The notes: generated by a model not told the origin, from the letters alone. A stretch of 56,942 bases of DNA from Treponema sp. (GCA_031266075.1 JAISBS010000052.1:1-56942), one strand, 5' to 3'. Shown: positions 17,220 through 26,335, numbered from the stretch's first letter. Translations and numbers: made by a program.

Positions 17220-19360
17220 GGCCCCTGTTCCGGCCCCTTGAATTTTGGAAGTCCGCGCTGATGACTCTGCCGGACAGTTCTTTTTTTGAACTGCTGCGGA
17301 GCATCTTCGGCAATATCAAAACCCCCTTCAACAAGCAACGGCTCCTGGCGGATTTGGAAACCCTGTTCTCCAAAGCGAAGATTCAAAAAACCATTGCCTC
17401 GTATATTGATGAAGGGGACGCTCGGATCATCGCCGCCGCGGCGGTTCTGGGGGAACCCGCGCCGGGGGAACTGGAAAGTTTTTTTGCCGGGGAACTGAGT
17501 TACGCGGCCCTCCACGACATTCTCCTGAATCTGGAAGAGCGGTTTATCCTCTACCGTTTCCGGGAAGAAGGGCAGAGCCGGCTGGCCCTGAACCCGGCCC
17601 TTGAACCGGTTTTGGCCCCCCTTGCCGCGGATACGGCCCTGCTTTTCCCTTCGATTCCCGCCGGAACTGTGGAGACCCCGGCGGCCCGGCCTGTGGCGGA
17701 CGACCGGTTTATCGGGGGGATTCTGTCCTTTGTGGCTGAAGAGTCCCGGTTTTTCAAAATCGAAGGAGGGCTTCGCAAAAAAACGATGGACGCGGGGGGG
17801 CGGATTTTTCCGGGCTTTGACCTTGAATCCCTGGCGGGAGGGCTCCGGCTTTTGGGGCTGCTCAGGCCCGAAGGGGAGAGCCTTGTGCCGGATGAACGGC
17901 GGCTTGCCGCCTTTGCGGAACTTTCCCCCCGGGAACGGATGGAATATTGGGCCGCGGGCGCTTACTGTTTTTTGCATGAGGAAGGCGGGGCCGGAGCCGC
18001 CGGGCCGCATCTGCTCCGGGGCCGGATCCATTCGCTGGCGGCCCTGATCCACCGGCTGGTCGATCAGGCCGGGCCGGGCCGCTGGTATCCGCCGGGAACC
18101 CTGCGGCGCTTCGCCAATATCCTGGAGCGGGAAAACCGGGCCGCCCGGCAGGAAGGGGCAGGCGGAGCCCTCGTGTTTGAGCGGCTTGCCGGGGTGCTGG
18201 AAAATATGGGCCTGCTCGTTTCCCCTGCTCCGGGCTATTGGGCCGCCGGGCCGCTGGCAGGCGGTTCCCCCGGTTCGGAAACCGCCGGTTCCGCCGCCGA
18301 TGGTTCCGCTACGGATGGTTCCACCGCGGGCGGGCCTCCTCCCGTGCTGGCCATGGACAGCCCTTTCTCCTGCCTCCTCTATCCGGGAATCGCCTTTGCC
18401 GCTATGCTAAAGCTGGCGTCGTTCCTTGTCATCCGGGAGACCGGCGTGGCGGCCCGGTTTGAACTAACCCGGGATTCGGCGGTCCGGGGCTTTGACCGGG
18501 GGCTGGACGCGGCGGGGATGATCGCCCTGCTGGAAGAACTTGCCCAAAAACCGGCGGATGAAAATCTCATCTGGTCGCTGAAGGAGTGGGAAAAACGCCG
18601 GGTCGAAGTGCGCCTTCGCCGGGGGATCGTGCTGGCTCTTTCGGAAGAGCGGCGGTATCTGGCGGAGGCGGCGCCGGTAGCGGCTCTGATCCGGGAAACC
18701 CTGGCGCCGGGGGTTTACCTCCTTTCCGGCTCCGGCACGGAAGACGCGGCGGCGGCTCTGCGGAAGGCCGGGGTGGACCTTATTTCCCTGGAGGCCGGCA
18801 CAGCCCGAGCCGGCCATGTTTCGGAAACCGCCCCTCTCGCGGGGAACCGGGGGCTTTTTCCGCCCCTGCACAGCGCGGCGTCTTTTCCGGGAGTTGCCGT
18901 CTCCCCTGCCGCCGGGCCCGCGCCGGAATCCGGAGGGGAATCCCTCAAAGCGCGGTTCCGGAAGGCGCTGGAAAAAATGCCCTTCAGCAAAGAGGAACGG
19001 GACGAACTGTCCTCCCGGATAAACCGGCGGCTGGTTCTGAGCGAATCCCAGCTTGAAGAGGCTTCCGTCCGGTATGAAAAACTGGAGGCCCGGCTGCTAG
19101 ATTATGTGGGAAAGGCGGCCATCGCCAAACAGTCCATCGGTTCAAAGTCGCTGGTGGAAGTAACCTGGCCGCAGGGCTCCGTCCCGGTAACAGGAATCCC
19201 CGAGGCACTGGAAAAAGCCGGCGGAGAAAGCATCCTGGTGCTGCGGCCCCTGTCCCCGGAACCGGGGGAACCCGGGAAAGCCCCGGAGGAATACATCCGT
19301 ATCCCCCTGGGGAAGATCAGCCTTTTGCGGCGGATCAAAAAATCAATTTTTGGAGAATGA
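17216..19360 (+). CDS. Helicase_C_3 domain protein, partner of XPB
   Basis: A protein of about 714 residues starting at ATG 17216, which overlaps the XPB stop as ATGA; upstream in-frame starts lie inside XPB. The N-terminal 130 residues are helical, possibly winged-helix-like. A region around 380-500 (VLAMDSPFSCLLYPGIAF, FELTRDSAVRGFDRGLDAAG) resembles the Helicase_C_3 domain at the N-terminus of XPB itself. A low-complexity Gly/Ala/Ser linker lies near residues 365-385. In actinobacteria XPB genes also neighbour a Helicase_C_3 protein (for example Rv0861c/Rv0862c), which supports functional pairing. No ATPase motifs are present. The exact role is unknown. Confidence 0.72.
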   Translation: MRPLFRPLEFWKSALMTLPDSSFFELLRSIFGNIKTPFNKQRLLADLETLFSKAKIQKTIASYIDEGDARIIAAAAVLGEPAPGELESFFAGELSYAALHDILLNLEERFILYRFREEGQSRLALNPALEPVLAPLAADTALLFPSIPAGTVETPAARPVADDRFIGGILSFVAEESRFFKIEGGLRKKTMDAGGRIFPGFDLESLAGGLRLLGLLRPEGESLVPDERRLAAFAELSPRERMEYWAAGAYCFLHEEGGAGAAGPHLLRGRIHSLAALIHRLVDQAGPGRWYPPGTLRRFANILERENRAARQEGAGGALVFERLAGVLENMGLLVSPAPGYWAAGPLAGGSPGSETAGSAADGSATDGSTAGGPPPVLAMDSPFSCLLYPGIAFAAMLKLASFLVIRETGVAARFELTRDSAVRGFDRGLDAAGMIALLEELAQKPADENLIWSLKEWEKRRVEVRLRRGIVLALSEERRYLAEAAPVAALIRETLAPGVYLLSGSGTEDAAAALRKAGVDLISLEAGTARAGHVSETAPLAGNRGLFPPLHSAASFPGVAVSPAAGPAPESGGESLKARFRKALEKMPFSKEERDELSSRINRRLVLSESQLEEASVRYEKLEARLLDYVGKAAIAKQSIGSKSLVEVTWPQGSVPVTGIPEALEKAGGESILVLRPLSPEPGEPGKAPEEYIRIPLGKISLLRRIKKSIFGE

Positions 19361-19361
19361 T

Positions 19362-20159
19362 ATGCCGTTATTACCTTTTTCAAACACGCCCATGGCGATA
19401 AATCAATCCTCCGGCATCAATCAGGCGAAACTGGCGGTCCTCATTGATGCGGACAATACCCAGCCCGCCATCATCGAAGGACTTCTGGACGAGGTGGCCA
19501 AATACGGCGTCGCCAGCGTTAAACGGATCTACGGCGACTGGACCAGCACCAACCTCCGGTCGTGGAAAGACCGGCTGCTGGAATACGCTATCCAGCCGAT
19601 TCAGCAGTTTTCCTATACCAGCGGGAAAAACGCCACCGATTCGGCCATGATCATCGATGCCATGGATCTGCTCTACAGCGAAAAACTCGACGGCTTCTGC
19701 ATTGTCTCCAGCGATTCGGATTTTACCCGGCTCGCGGCCCGGCTTCGGGAAAGCGGCCTGACGGTCTACGGCTTTGGGGAAAAGAAAACCCCCCGGGCCT
19801 TTGTGTCGGTCTGCGACAAATTCGTTTATACCGAAATTCTCCGGGACATTCAGGAAGAAGGGGACGAAGACGAAAGCCGCCCCGCGGTACGCCCACGGCG
19901 GGACTTCAAGGTGGACCGGAAGCTGCTCAAGCTCCTGCGGGACGCGGTGGACGATCTGGCTGACGAATCCGGCTGGGCCTATCTTGGCGGGGTGGGGCAG
20001 AAGATCAACAACCGGTCCAGCGAATTTGACCCCCGGAACTACGGCTTCAAAAAACTGGGCGACCTGTTCCGGGCCATTCCCCAGTTTGAGACGGAGGAAC
20101 GGCCTCAGGAAAACGGAACGGGCCGGCAAGTGTATATCCGGTGGAAGAAGCGGAAATAG
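19362..20159 (+). CDS. NYN (LabA/DUF88-type) domain protein with C-terminal OST-HTH/LOTUS domain
   Basis: A 265-residue protein. The NYN/PIN-like nuclease fold covers about 25-165: AVLIDADNTQPA supplies the first acidic residues, and KNATDSAMIIDAMDLLY plus IVSSDSDFTRLAARLRESG supply the later acidic cluster. The LOTUS/OST-HTH domain (about 185-260; LLKLLRDAVDDLADESGWAYL, FDPRNYGFKKLGDLFRAI) is a helix-turn-helix type linked to RNA or G-quadruplex binding. ATG 19362 is chosen because GGAG at 19352-19355 lies 6 nt upstream. It starts 1 bp after the Helicase_C_3 gene, so it is likely translated together with the helicase pair. A single-stranded nucleic acid ribonuclease role is inferred. Confidence 0.88.
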   Translation: MPLLPFSNTPMAINQSSGINQAKLAVLIDADNTQPAIIEGLLDEVAKYGVASVKRIYGDWTSTNLRSWKDRLLEYAIQPIQQFSYTSGKNATDSAMIIDAMDLLYSEKLDGFCIVSSDSDFTRLAARLRESGLTVYGFGEKKTPRAFVSVCDKFVYTEILRDIQEEGDEDESRPAVRPRRDFKVDRKLLKLLRDAVDDLADESGWAYLGGVGQKINNRSSEFDPRNYGFKKLGDLFRAIPQFETEERPQENGTGRQVYIRWKKRK

Positions 20160-20176
20160 CGCTGTTCGCGTTTTCC

Positions 20177-21296
20177 TTAAAACAGTTCCCGTAAAAAGCC
20201 GTCCGCCCGGCGCAGGGCGACCGGCCCCTGAGTTCGCTCCCGTTTCAGGTTTTTCACGATTTGTACGCCCGGCGCGCCGTATTTTTCGGTAAAGTATGCC
20301 AGGTTTTTGCTTATATTCGCATCGGAAAGTTTTGTTTCCGCCAAAAAACGGATGGCTCCGTTTTCGACGTAGCAAAAATCGACCTCTCTGCCGTCTTTGG
20401 TTTTGAGGTAGTGCAGGGTACTCCGTATGCCCCGGATGTCCTCCGCGGCGGCAGCCTCCTTTGCCAGGGACAGGGCGGCCAGATTTTCAAATTTGATGCC
20501 CTCATCCCCCAGAACCATACCGGTGTCGTAAAAATACAGTTTCGGTTCCTTGAGGAGGGACCGGGCGATGTTGTCCGTAAAAGGGGTAAGCCTGAAAACG
20601 ATGTAGAGGGCTTCGAAAATTTGAATGTATTTTTTGACCGTATTGGGCGCTATTTCCAGATCCCGGGCAATGGAAGAATAAGAGAGCGGGGATCCCACCC
20701 GCTTCCGCAGCAATTCCAGGGTCAGGGACAGGGATTTAAAATCGCTTATTTTTTCAAAATCAAGGACATCCTCCCTGATGAGCCCGTCGGTATACTGGTT
20801 CCTCCAGCGCAGCGCCCAGGAATCTTCTTCGGCCAGAAAAGGTTCGGGGAACCCCCCCCCGGCTGATAAGCCGATCCAGGCCGTCAGGATGATCCGCCGC
20901 GGCCAGTTCCCCGGACGAAAACGGAAAAAGGCGGTGGGCAAAAAAGCGCCCCGCCAGGGAATCCCCGGTCTGCCGGACGAATTCCAGCCGGGCGCTGCCG
21001 GTAACCATGATTTTGAGAGCCGGGAGCCTGGTATCAAATATCCCTTTGAGATACGGTTTCCAGCCGCTCATTTTGTGAATTTCGTCAAAAATGAGCAAAT
21101 CAACCGCAGGCAGCCAGCTTTCGTTCCGGATGATTTCCCGGTCTTCAAGACGGTCGTAATTCAGGTATAGAGGATTTTTGAATTCCCTGGCGATGTCCAG
21201 GGCAAGCCATGTTTTTCCCACCTGCCGGGGCCCGGTGATAAACACGAGCTTTGAATCAAGGTCTTTGAGTATCCGTTCTTTTTGTTTCCGCCGCAT
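20177..21296 (-). pseudogene. AAA+ ATPase with DUF4143-type C-terminus, frameshifted at a 9-bp homopolymer (possibly phase-variable)
   Basis: The first frame (reverse from 21296) gives RILKDLDSKLVFITGPRQVGKTW (Walker A GPRQVGKT) and Walker B LLIFDEIHK, then sensor VTGSARLEF. At the C9 tract 20852-20860 (G9 in the coding strand) it runs out of frame. The other frame continues the expected protein (FPEPFLAEEDSW, then a winged-helix and a nuclease-like DUF4143 end with REVDFCYVENG). With eight G the reading frame would be continuous and give RGGFPEPF, the family motif, and about 370 residues in all. So the allele shown is off by one base. It may be phase variation, a true pseudogene or a base-count error. 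ATG 21296 is preferred to a TTG at 21314. Confidence 0.82.
20852..20860. repeat. C9 homopolymer (G9 in the coding strand) inside the ATPase gene
   Basis: Nine consecutive C on the plus strand at the exact point where the ATPase gene changes frame. Polyguanine tracts of this length are slippage hot spots in treponemes and other bacteria. Confidence 0.9.
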
Positions 21297-21301
21297 AATA
21301 T

Positions 21302-21363
21302 GACTATTTTGCAATAAACTGCAAAAAAGTCAAGACTATTTTGCAATGCGGTGCAAAGTAGAC
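21302..21363. promoter_or_regulatory. Tandem imperfect palindromes upstream of the ATPase gene
   Basis: Two copies with a 32-bp period, 21302-21331 and 21334-21363. Each begins GACTATTTTGCAAT and ends with GCAAA followed by AGTC or GTAGAC. Within copy 1, GACT-TTTTGCA is roughly mirrored by TGCAAAAAAGTC. They lie immediately before the start of the ATPase gene and could be a repeated operator. This is inference from symmetry and position. Confidence 0.5.
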
Positions 21364-21378
21364 GCATCCGTCCGGTTT

Positions 21379-22020
21379 TTAGCGTTTCCCCAGTCCCAGA
21401 TAGTAGGTTTCAAAGGATTCCCGGCGGCATGCCTGGGGCTTGAAGCTTTTTCCGCTCTCAAAGAGTTCCCGGATTTTTTTCAGGAGGCCCTGGGAGTCCC
21501 CGCCCTGAAAGACCTTGACCGCCAGGGCGCCCCCTGGTTCCAGGGCCTGCCCCCCGTAGAACAGCGCCGTTTCCGCCAGTTCCAGAGAGCGGAGGGCGTC
21601 CACGGAACGGTTTCCCGTGGTGGCCGGGGCGGCGTCGCTCAATATCAGGGAAAAGGGGCCCCGCGCCAGAATCGCCTCCCGAATTTCCGCGGCGCTTATG
21701 TCCCCCTGAATAAACGTAAAACCGCCCTCCGCCGCAAGGTCCCGGCCAAACCGGGGGGGGAGGGGGGACAGGTCAACGGCGGTGAGAGACAGGGCCCCGG
21801 CGCCGCCTGTTCTTCCGGTGAATTTCCGCAGGATATAGAGGCTCCAACTCCCCGGCGCGGCCCCCAGATCCAGAATCCGAAGGCCGCGTCCTCCCCGGCC
21901 TGGCGGGTCCAGCAAGCGGAATTTTTCATCCATTTCTTTAAGCTTATACACCGATCTGGCCGGATAGCCTTCTTTTTGCGCCTTTTGGGACCAGAAATCG
22001 GGTTTTGTGTAATCCGCCAT
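21379..22020 (-). CDS. rlmE: 23S rRNA (uridine-2'-O)-methyltransferase, RlmE/FtsJ family
   Basis: A 213-residue SAM-dependent methyltransferase. It has the family opening PDFWSQKAQKEGYPARSVYKL (catalytic Lys in the SVYKL region), SAM motif I ILDLGAAPGSWSLYIL, the catalytic Asp in LILSDAAPATTGN, and the later Lys in LAVKVFQGGD. It modifies U2552 (E. coli numbering) in 23S rRNA late in 50S assembly. Start ATG 22020 (reverse) follows AAGGAA by about 7 nt; the longer start adds eight unconserved residues. It is divergent from the polyprenyl synthase gene across a gap of about 86 bp. Confidence 0.92.
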   Translation of the reverse strand: MADYTKPDFWSQKAQKEGYPARSVYKLKEMDEKFRLLDPPGRGGRGLRILDLGAAPGSWSLYILRKFTGRTGGAGALSLTAVDLSPLPPRFGRDLAAEGGFTFIQGDISAAEIREAILARGPFSLILSDAAPATTGNRSVDALRSLELAETALFYGGQALEPGGALAVKVFQGGDSQGLLKKIRELFESGKSFKPQACRRESFETYYLGLGKR

Positions 22021-22106
22021 CAACAATTCCTTTGACCCGCTCACCGGTTCGCGGGATAACCGGGCCGGGGCCTTCCATCAGGTTTCCGCCTCGGGTAAAA
22101 TCAGGT

Positions 22107-23177
22107 ATGGATCAGGAGTATACCCGCAGAATCGAAAAAATTGAAGCCGTGCTGGATCGCTGGCTTCCCACCCGTCCCGGCACCGCCTGGGCGGAACAGG
22201 TGTTTCCCGGTCTGGAAGGACCGATTCGGGAAGAACTGCTGGCCGCTCTGATCAATCCGGGGCGGGATCTTCTCTCCCGGGGGGGGAAGCGCTGGCGGCC
22301 CCTTTTGATGACGCTGGTCTGCGAAAGTCTGGGGGGCGGAGACGCGGCCCTGCCCCTGACGCCGCTGGTGGAATTTTGCCACAATGCCAGCCTCATCCAC
22401 GATGACATCGAGGATAATTCCGATGAACGCCGGGGCAGGCCCGCGGCCCACATTCTTTTCGGCGTTGACACGGCCATAAACGGGGGCTGTTTTTTGTACT
22501 TCCTCCCCTTAAGCTGCATTGACGCCTGGGGAACGGCCGTTCCGGCGGAACAAAAAGCCCGGATCTACGCCTGCTGGGGCGAATATATACGGAAGCTCCA
22601 CCTGGGGCAGGCCATGGACATCCACTGGCACCGGAATTTTGGCTCCCTCCCTGGTCTGGACGAATACCTTGTCATGTGCCGCTTCAAGACCGGGTGTCTG
22701 GCGCGGTTGGCTGCCGTCCTGGGGGCCGCCACAGCGGGGCCGGGCTTTGAGGCCGAGGGGGAACGGCTGGGGAAAGCGGCGGAAAATTTTGGGGTGGGCT
22801 TTCAAATTCTGGACGATGTGAAAAACCTGACTTCGGGGATTCCGGGGAAAAAGCGGGGCGATGACGTGGTGGAGGGGAAAAAGAGCCTCCCCGTCCTGCT
22901 CTACCTGTACCGCCAGCCCGAGCGCCGGGACTTTACGGCCCGTTGTTTTGCCGCCGCCCGCGCCGGGGGCGCGGGAGCCCCGGAAGTGGAAGCCCTGATC
23001 GGCGAACTGGAAGCCGCCGGGACGCTGGAAGAAGCGGCGGAACAGGGACGCGCCCTGATCAAAGAGGCGGGGGAAGAATTTGCGGCCCCCCCGGCAGTGC
23101 GCCCGGCCCCGGGGGACCCAGGCGCCGCCGGAGAAGCCCGGAAACTTTTGGCCGGGCTGGCGGAGTTGTTGGGATAG
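22107..23177 (+). CDS. Polyprenyl (geranylgeranyl/farnesyl-type) diphosphate synthase
   Basis: A 356-residue trans-isoprenyl diphosphate synthase, making a chain for carriers, quinones or tRNA/lipid modification. Visible are GGKRWRPLLM (IPP-binding), the first Asp-rich motif DDIEDNSDERRGRP, and the second region QILDDVKNL. The canonical second DDxxD is DDVKN here, a mild variation. KKRGDDVVEGKKSLPVL is the usual KxxxD follow-on. An 8-G run at about 22279-22286 lies in the GGKR coding region, but the frame is intact. ATG 22107 gives the family N-terminus. Product chain length cannot be told by eye. Confidence 0.87.
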   Translation: MDQEYTRRIEKIEAVLDRWLPTRPGTAWAEQVFPGLEGPIREELLAALINPGRDLLSRGGKRWRPLLMTLVCESLGGGDAALPLTPLVEFCHNASLIHDDIEDNSDERRGRPAAHILFGVDTAINGGCFLYFLPLSCIDAWGTAVPAEQKARIYACWGEYIRKLHLGQAMDIHWHRNFGSLPGLDEYLVMCRFKTGCLARLAAVLGAATAGPGFEAEGERLGKAAENFGVGFQILDDVKNLTSGIPGKKRGDDVVEGKKSLPVLLYLYRQPERRDFTARCFAAARAGGAGAPEVEALIGELEAAGTLEEAAEQGRALIKEAGEEFAAPPAVRPAPGDPGAAGEARKLLAGLAELLG

Positions 23178-23261
23178 TTGCCGTTTTTTTACCTGAAATT
23201 GTTCGGCAAGGCCCGCAGGCGGCCCGGTCTCCGCGACAGCCGGAACGTTTTCCGGGGTTCC

Positions 23262-23762
23262 TTAAAAATCTTCCAGCGGTTCGTCGCGGTCCATCATTTC
23301 GGGGAGGGTGTATACCAGGGTACCGGTTTTGCGGACCCGGAGTTCCGCGATGCCTTTGCTTACCAGCGCGTCCAGATCCTTCTTGGCCTGATCGATAGAG
23401 ATGTTGGCGGCCAGAGCCACTTCGCTGGCCGAGATGATCCCGTTGTTCTCTTTTGCCAGACGGAGAATGGTCCGCTCCACCGTTTCTTTTTCCCGGACAT
23501 GGTGGAACTCGCCGTCATTGACGTAGCGCCAGCCGCCCTGCTTTCCCTGGGCCGCGCCGTTGTAGATGGCGTTTCGGATATTGGCCTCCCGAACCTGACC
23601 GGGGAGGGTGAAAAAATCATAAAACGAACCAAACATACTTAAGCCCCCGGTACACATCCAGAGAATCCCGGTGGGAATTTTTCCCAGATAAAAACGGTGG
23701 AATCCCAGGGCTCCGAAGAACGAAAGAAACCAAAGCAGATAGGCGGTTCCGGTACTATACAT
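23262..23762 (-). CDS. TM2-domain membrane protein with a C-terminal winged-helix-like segment
   Basis: A 166-residue protein. The N-terminal ~65 residues form a TM2 domain: two hydrophobic helices around GFHRFYLGKIPTG. The C-terminal ~80 residues (ERTILRLAKENNGIISASEVALAANISIDQAKKDL) look like a winged helix-turn-helix. ATG 23762 (reverse) is preceded by GGAGG at 5 nt. TM2 proteins are small inner-membrane proteins of uncertain role; linkage to a DNA-binding-type domain suggests membrane-tethered regulation, as inference. It converges with the polyprenyl synthase gene. Confidence 0.75.
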   Translation of the reverse strand: MYSTGTAYLLWFLSFFGALGFHRFYLGKIPTGILWMCTGGLSMFGSFYDFFTLPGQVREANIRNAIYNGAAQGKQGGWRYVNDGEFHHVREKETVERTILRLAKENNGIISASEVALAANISIDQAKKDLDALVSKGIAELRVRKTGTLVYTLPEMMDRDEPLEDF

Positions 23763-23830
23763 GGCAGCCTCCATAGACCAAATAGCCTTGCGGCCTATTT
23801 TTTACCCCGTCATGGCGGTACAATAGGGTT

Positions 23831-23920
23831 GTTCAGAAACTACAGGGCCCAAAGGGGACTGATGTTTTTGAACACCAACCGCTTAAAAATAGCAAAATGC
23901 GGAGTATTTTGCAAGACTTG
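23831..23920. repeat. Hairpin plus forward unit-B repeat
   Basis: GTTCAGAAAC (23831-23840) pairs with GTTTTTGAAC (23864-23873), one G-T. Immediately after it, 23879-23920 is a forward copy of unit B (CCGCTTAAAAATAGCAAAA, then TGCGGAGTATTTTGCAAGA). The pair occupies the gap between the TM2 gene and tatD. Confidence 0.75.
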
Positions 23921-23993
23921 CAGGCTAACCGCGGGTTGGCGGATAATAGACGAGCTTGTTCCAAAAAATAAACCGGGAGGCTTTTCTGGCGTC

Positions 23994-24797
23994 ATGGCTT
24001 TAATTGATATTGGCGTGAATCTGATGAACGCCGCCTTTGACCGGGACCGGGAGGCGGTAGCGGCGGCGGCGGAAGCGGCGGGGGTCTCCCCGCTGGTGAT
24101 TACCGGTTCAAGCGGGGAAAGCAGCCTCCGGGCCGCGGAATATGCCGCCCGCTGTCCGGGGAAGCTCTACGCCACCGCGGGAGTCCACCCCCACAACGCC
24201 CGTTTCTGGGAAGCGGCGGCCCGGGAACAGATCCGCAGCCTGGCGGCCCGGCCCGGGGCGGCGGAAGCCGTAGTTGCCGTGGGAGAGTGCGGCCTTGACT
24301 ACAACCGGGACTATTCCCCCCGGGACCGCCAGCGGGAATGTTTTGAAGCCCAGATCGATCTGGCCGCGGAACTGGGGAAACCCCTGTTCCTTCACGAGCG
24401 GGACGCCTTTGCGGATTTTTTTGCGATCCTCAAAAAACGGCGGGCCGATATCTGCCGTATGGTGGTACACTGTTTTACCGGCGGGGAAGGGGAACTGGAA
24501 GCGTATCTGGCGCTGGATGCCTACATCGGCCTTACCGGATGGATCTGCGACGAGCGGCGGGGCCGGCATTTAATCCCCCTGGTCAAAAAAATCCCCCCGG
24601 ACAAGCTGCTGCTGGAAACCGACGCCCCCTATCTGACGCCGCGGAATATGCCGGGGCGCCAGCGGAATGGCCGGAACGAGCCCGCCAACCTGGTTCACAT
24701 CGCCGCCTTTATCGCCGGTATTCTGGGCAAAGACGCGGAAACCCTGGCGGCGGAAACTTCCGCCAACAGCCGCCGGTTTTTCGCTCTGGACGCATAG
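23994..24797 (+). CDS. tatD: TatD family metal-dependent DNase
   Basis: A 267-residue TIM-barrel amidohydrolase-fold nuclease. Metal ligands are arranged as expected: a Glu in VGECGLDYNRD, a His in LFLHERDAF, a His in MVVHCFTGG, and an Asp in LLLETDAPYL. The first strand DIGVNLMN has Asn where HxH usually sits (DxHxH in many homologues), so the first metal site may be altered. ATG 23994 gives the family start; GGGAGG (23975-23980) is rather far upstream. It likely acts as a 3'-5' exonuclease in DNA quality control. Confidence 0.86.
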   Translation: MALIDIGVNLMNAAFDRDREAVAAAAEAAGVSPLVITGSSGESSLRAAEYAARCPGKLYATAGVHPHNARFWEAAAREQIRSLAARPGAAEAVVAVGECGLDYNRDYSPRDRQRECFEAQIDLAAELGKPLFLHERDAFADFFAILKKRRADICRMVVHCFTGGEGELEAYLALDAYIGLTGWICDERRGRHLIPLVKKIPPDKLLLETDAPYLTPRNMPGRQRNGRNEPANLVHIAAFIAGILGKDAETLAAETSANSRRFFALDA

Positions 24798-24841
24798 GGT
24801 TCGCTTGCCCGCGGAACCTTCGACACCTCAATCCGGCCCGC

Positions 24842-26335
24842 CTACAGCGCTTCGCTGATCACTTTCCCCGTGGCCTTGTCCAGTCTGATGCGGACCTTCC
24901 GCAGGGGTTCCGTCACAAAGAGGGCCACCTGGCAAATTTCGATGAGGGTGCCCGCCACGATCTCTCCCGGCACTTCCACCGCGGCGTTTTCGTCGGTGTT
25001 GATCCGTCCCAGAAGGTCCGACACCCTGGCCGCTGCCTGCTGCTGTTCCGTTTCCAGCCGCCGGAGCAGTTCCTCCATTTTGGCCCGCTGTTCCGCGTTC
25101 CCTCCGGGGTCGGCCATCATCTCGCGGAGCCTCGTCAGTTTGGCCGCGAGGATCCGCAGCAGGTTGTTGTTTTTTTCTTTTTCCTGCTGGGCGGTAAAAT
25201 CAATGCCACAGTGAATCCGGGGGGCCTTGCCGGTTTTTTTGCCGATGCCCCCGGCCTTGATCCCGTGAACCGCGTAGGCCTCCCCCCCAAGGATCATCCC
25301 CTTTTCCCCTACCTCAATGGATTCCAGGGTAAAGACGCTGGAGTTGATGATCCCTGAATCCACGGTGATGGCTTTCCGGGCCGCAAGGCGGCAGTTTTCG
25401 ATAAATTTGGTCCGCACCGCGCCGCCGGATTTTACCAGCGCCGCGCCCCGGCCAATAATCCCCCCCGCCACGGTAAGATCCCCCCTGGCTACCACGTCGG
25501 TAACGTCAAAGGTCTGTTTAATCGTGATGGAGCCGCCGGAATAAATCTTGAAGCCGTCGGATACGGGGCCTTCGATAAACACGTCGCCGGGGAAGATAAT
25601 GTTCCCCGTGCCGTAGCCCACTGCCCCCTTGATCATCAGCGATTCCTGAACACTTAGTTCCCGGTGGTTTTCGATGAGCTGGCCGTTGATTTCCGCCAGA
25701 ATAAGCTTGCCGTCGTTCCGGGTGTTGGCCCCGCCGTTTACCCCCTCGGGGCGGATCATCTGAAAGGGCAGGGCCGCGCCGTGGACGGTTTTCCCTTCCT
25801 TCCCCGCCTTCCGGGGCCGCAGCCGGGCCAGCGCCTGCCCCTTTTTTACAATGACAAAGGGAGATCTGGCCCGGTAGTCGATGCGGCTCTTGCTGTCCGC
25901 CGGGCCGGAAACCTGGTTCAGGTGGGGATTGATCTCGAAATATTCGGCAACTTCGCTGACCGGCGCGTCGCCTTTGGCAATCACCACATCCTTTACCAGC
26001 CTGCGCGTGGCGTTACACTCCTCCAGAGCCTTTTCCACCGCGTCCTGGCGGATTCCGTGAAGAATCTTGAGTTTTTCCAGAATGTCCCAAACCTGTTCCA
26101 GCGTGAGGGGCGCGCCGCTGCCCAGAGGGGGAATAAAATCCGCTATGGCTTCCATATCGTTGTTCAGAAAAGTTACGCGCAAATTTCCATCGTTTTTGTT
26201 TCCCAGCAGTATAGACTGGGGATTTTGAGGATCCGGCGTTCCGGTTTCTTCCCGAGAGGCGTCCTGTTTTTCCATTTTGCTTCCGGGCCGCGGGAAAATT
26301 TCCACGGTCCTGATTTTATTATCGGTTATTTTCAT
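24842..26335 (-). CDS. DUF342/FapA family protein (flagellar assembly protein A-like)
   Basis: A 497-residue cytosolic protein with the DUF342 beta-helix core: YRARSPFVIVKKGQALA, then repeated beta-solenoid segments (VIENP-like SVQESLMIKGAVGYGTGN, GDVFIEGPVSDGFKIYSGGS, DLTVAGGIIGRG). A coiled coil of about 45 residues follows near 390-440 (KLTRLREMMADPGGNAEQRA). DUF342 proteins are common in spirochaetes; some members affect flagellar assembly or polar localisation. No flagellar genes adjoin it here. It is divergent from argR across a region of about 170 bp that holds an ARG box. Confidence 0.82.
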   Translation of the reverse strand: MKITDNKIRTVEIFPRPGSKMEKQDASREETGTPDPQNPQSILLGNKNDGNLRVTFLNNDMEAIADFIPPLGSGAPLTLEQVWDILEKLKILHGIRQDAVEKALEECNATRRLVKDVVIAKGDAPVSEVAEYFEINPHLNQVSGPADSKSRIDYRARSPFVIVKKGQALARLRPRKAGKEGKTVHGAALPFQMIRPEGVNGGANTRNDGKLILAEINGQLIENHRELSVQESLMIKGAVGYGTGNIIFPGDVFIEGPVSDGFKIYSGGSITIKQTFDVTDVVARGDLTVAGGIIGRGAALVKSGGAVRTKFIENCRLAARKAITVDSGIINSSVFTLESIEVGEKGMILGGEAYAVHGIKAGGIGKKTGKAPRIHCGIDFTAQQEKEKNNNLLRILAAKLTRLREMMADPGGNAEQRAKMEELLRRLETEQQQAAARVSDLLGRINTDENAAVEVPGEIVAGTLIEICQVALFVTEPLRKVRIRLDKATGKVISEAL

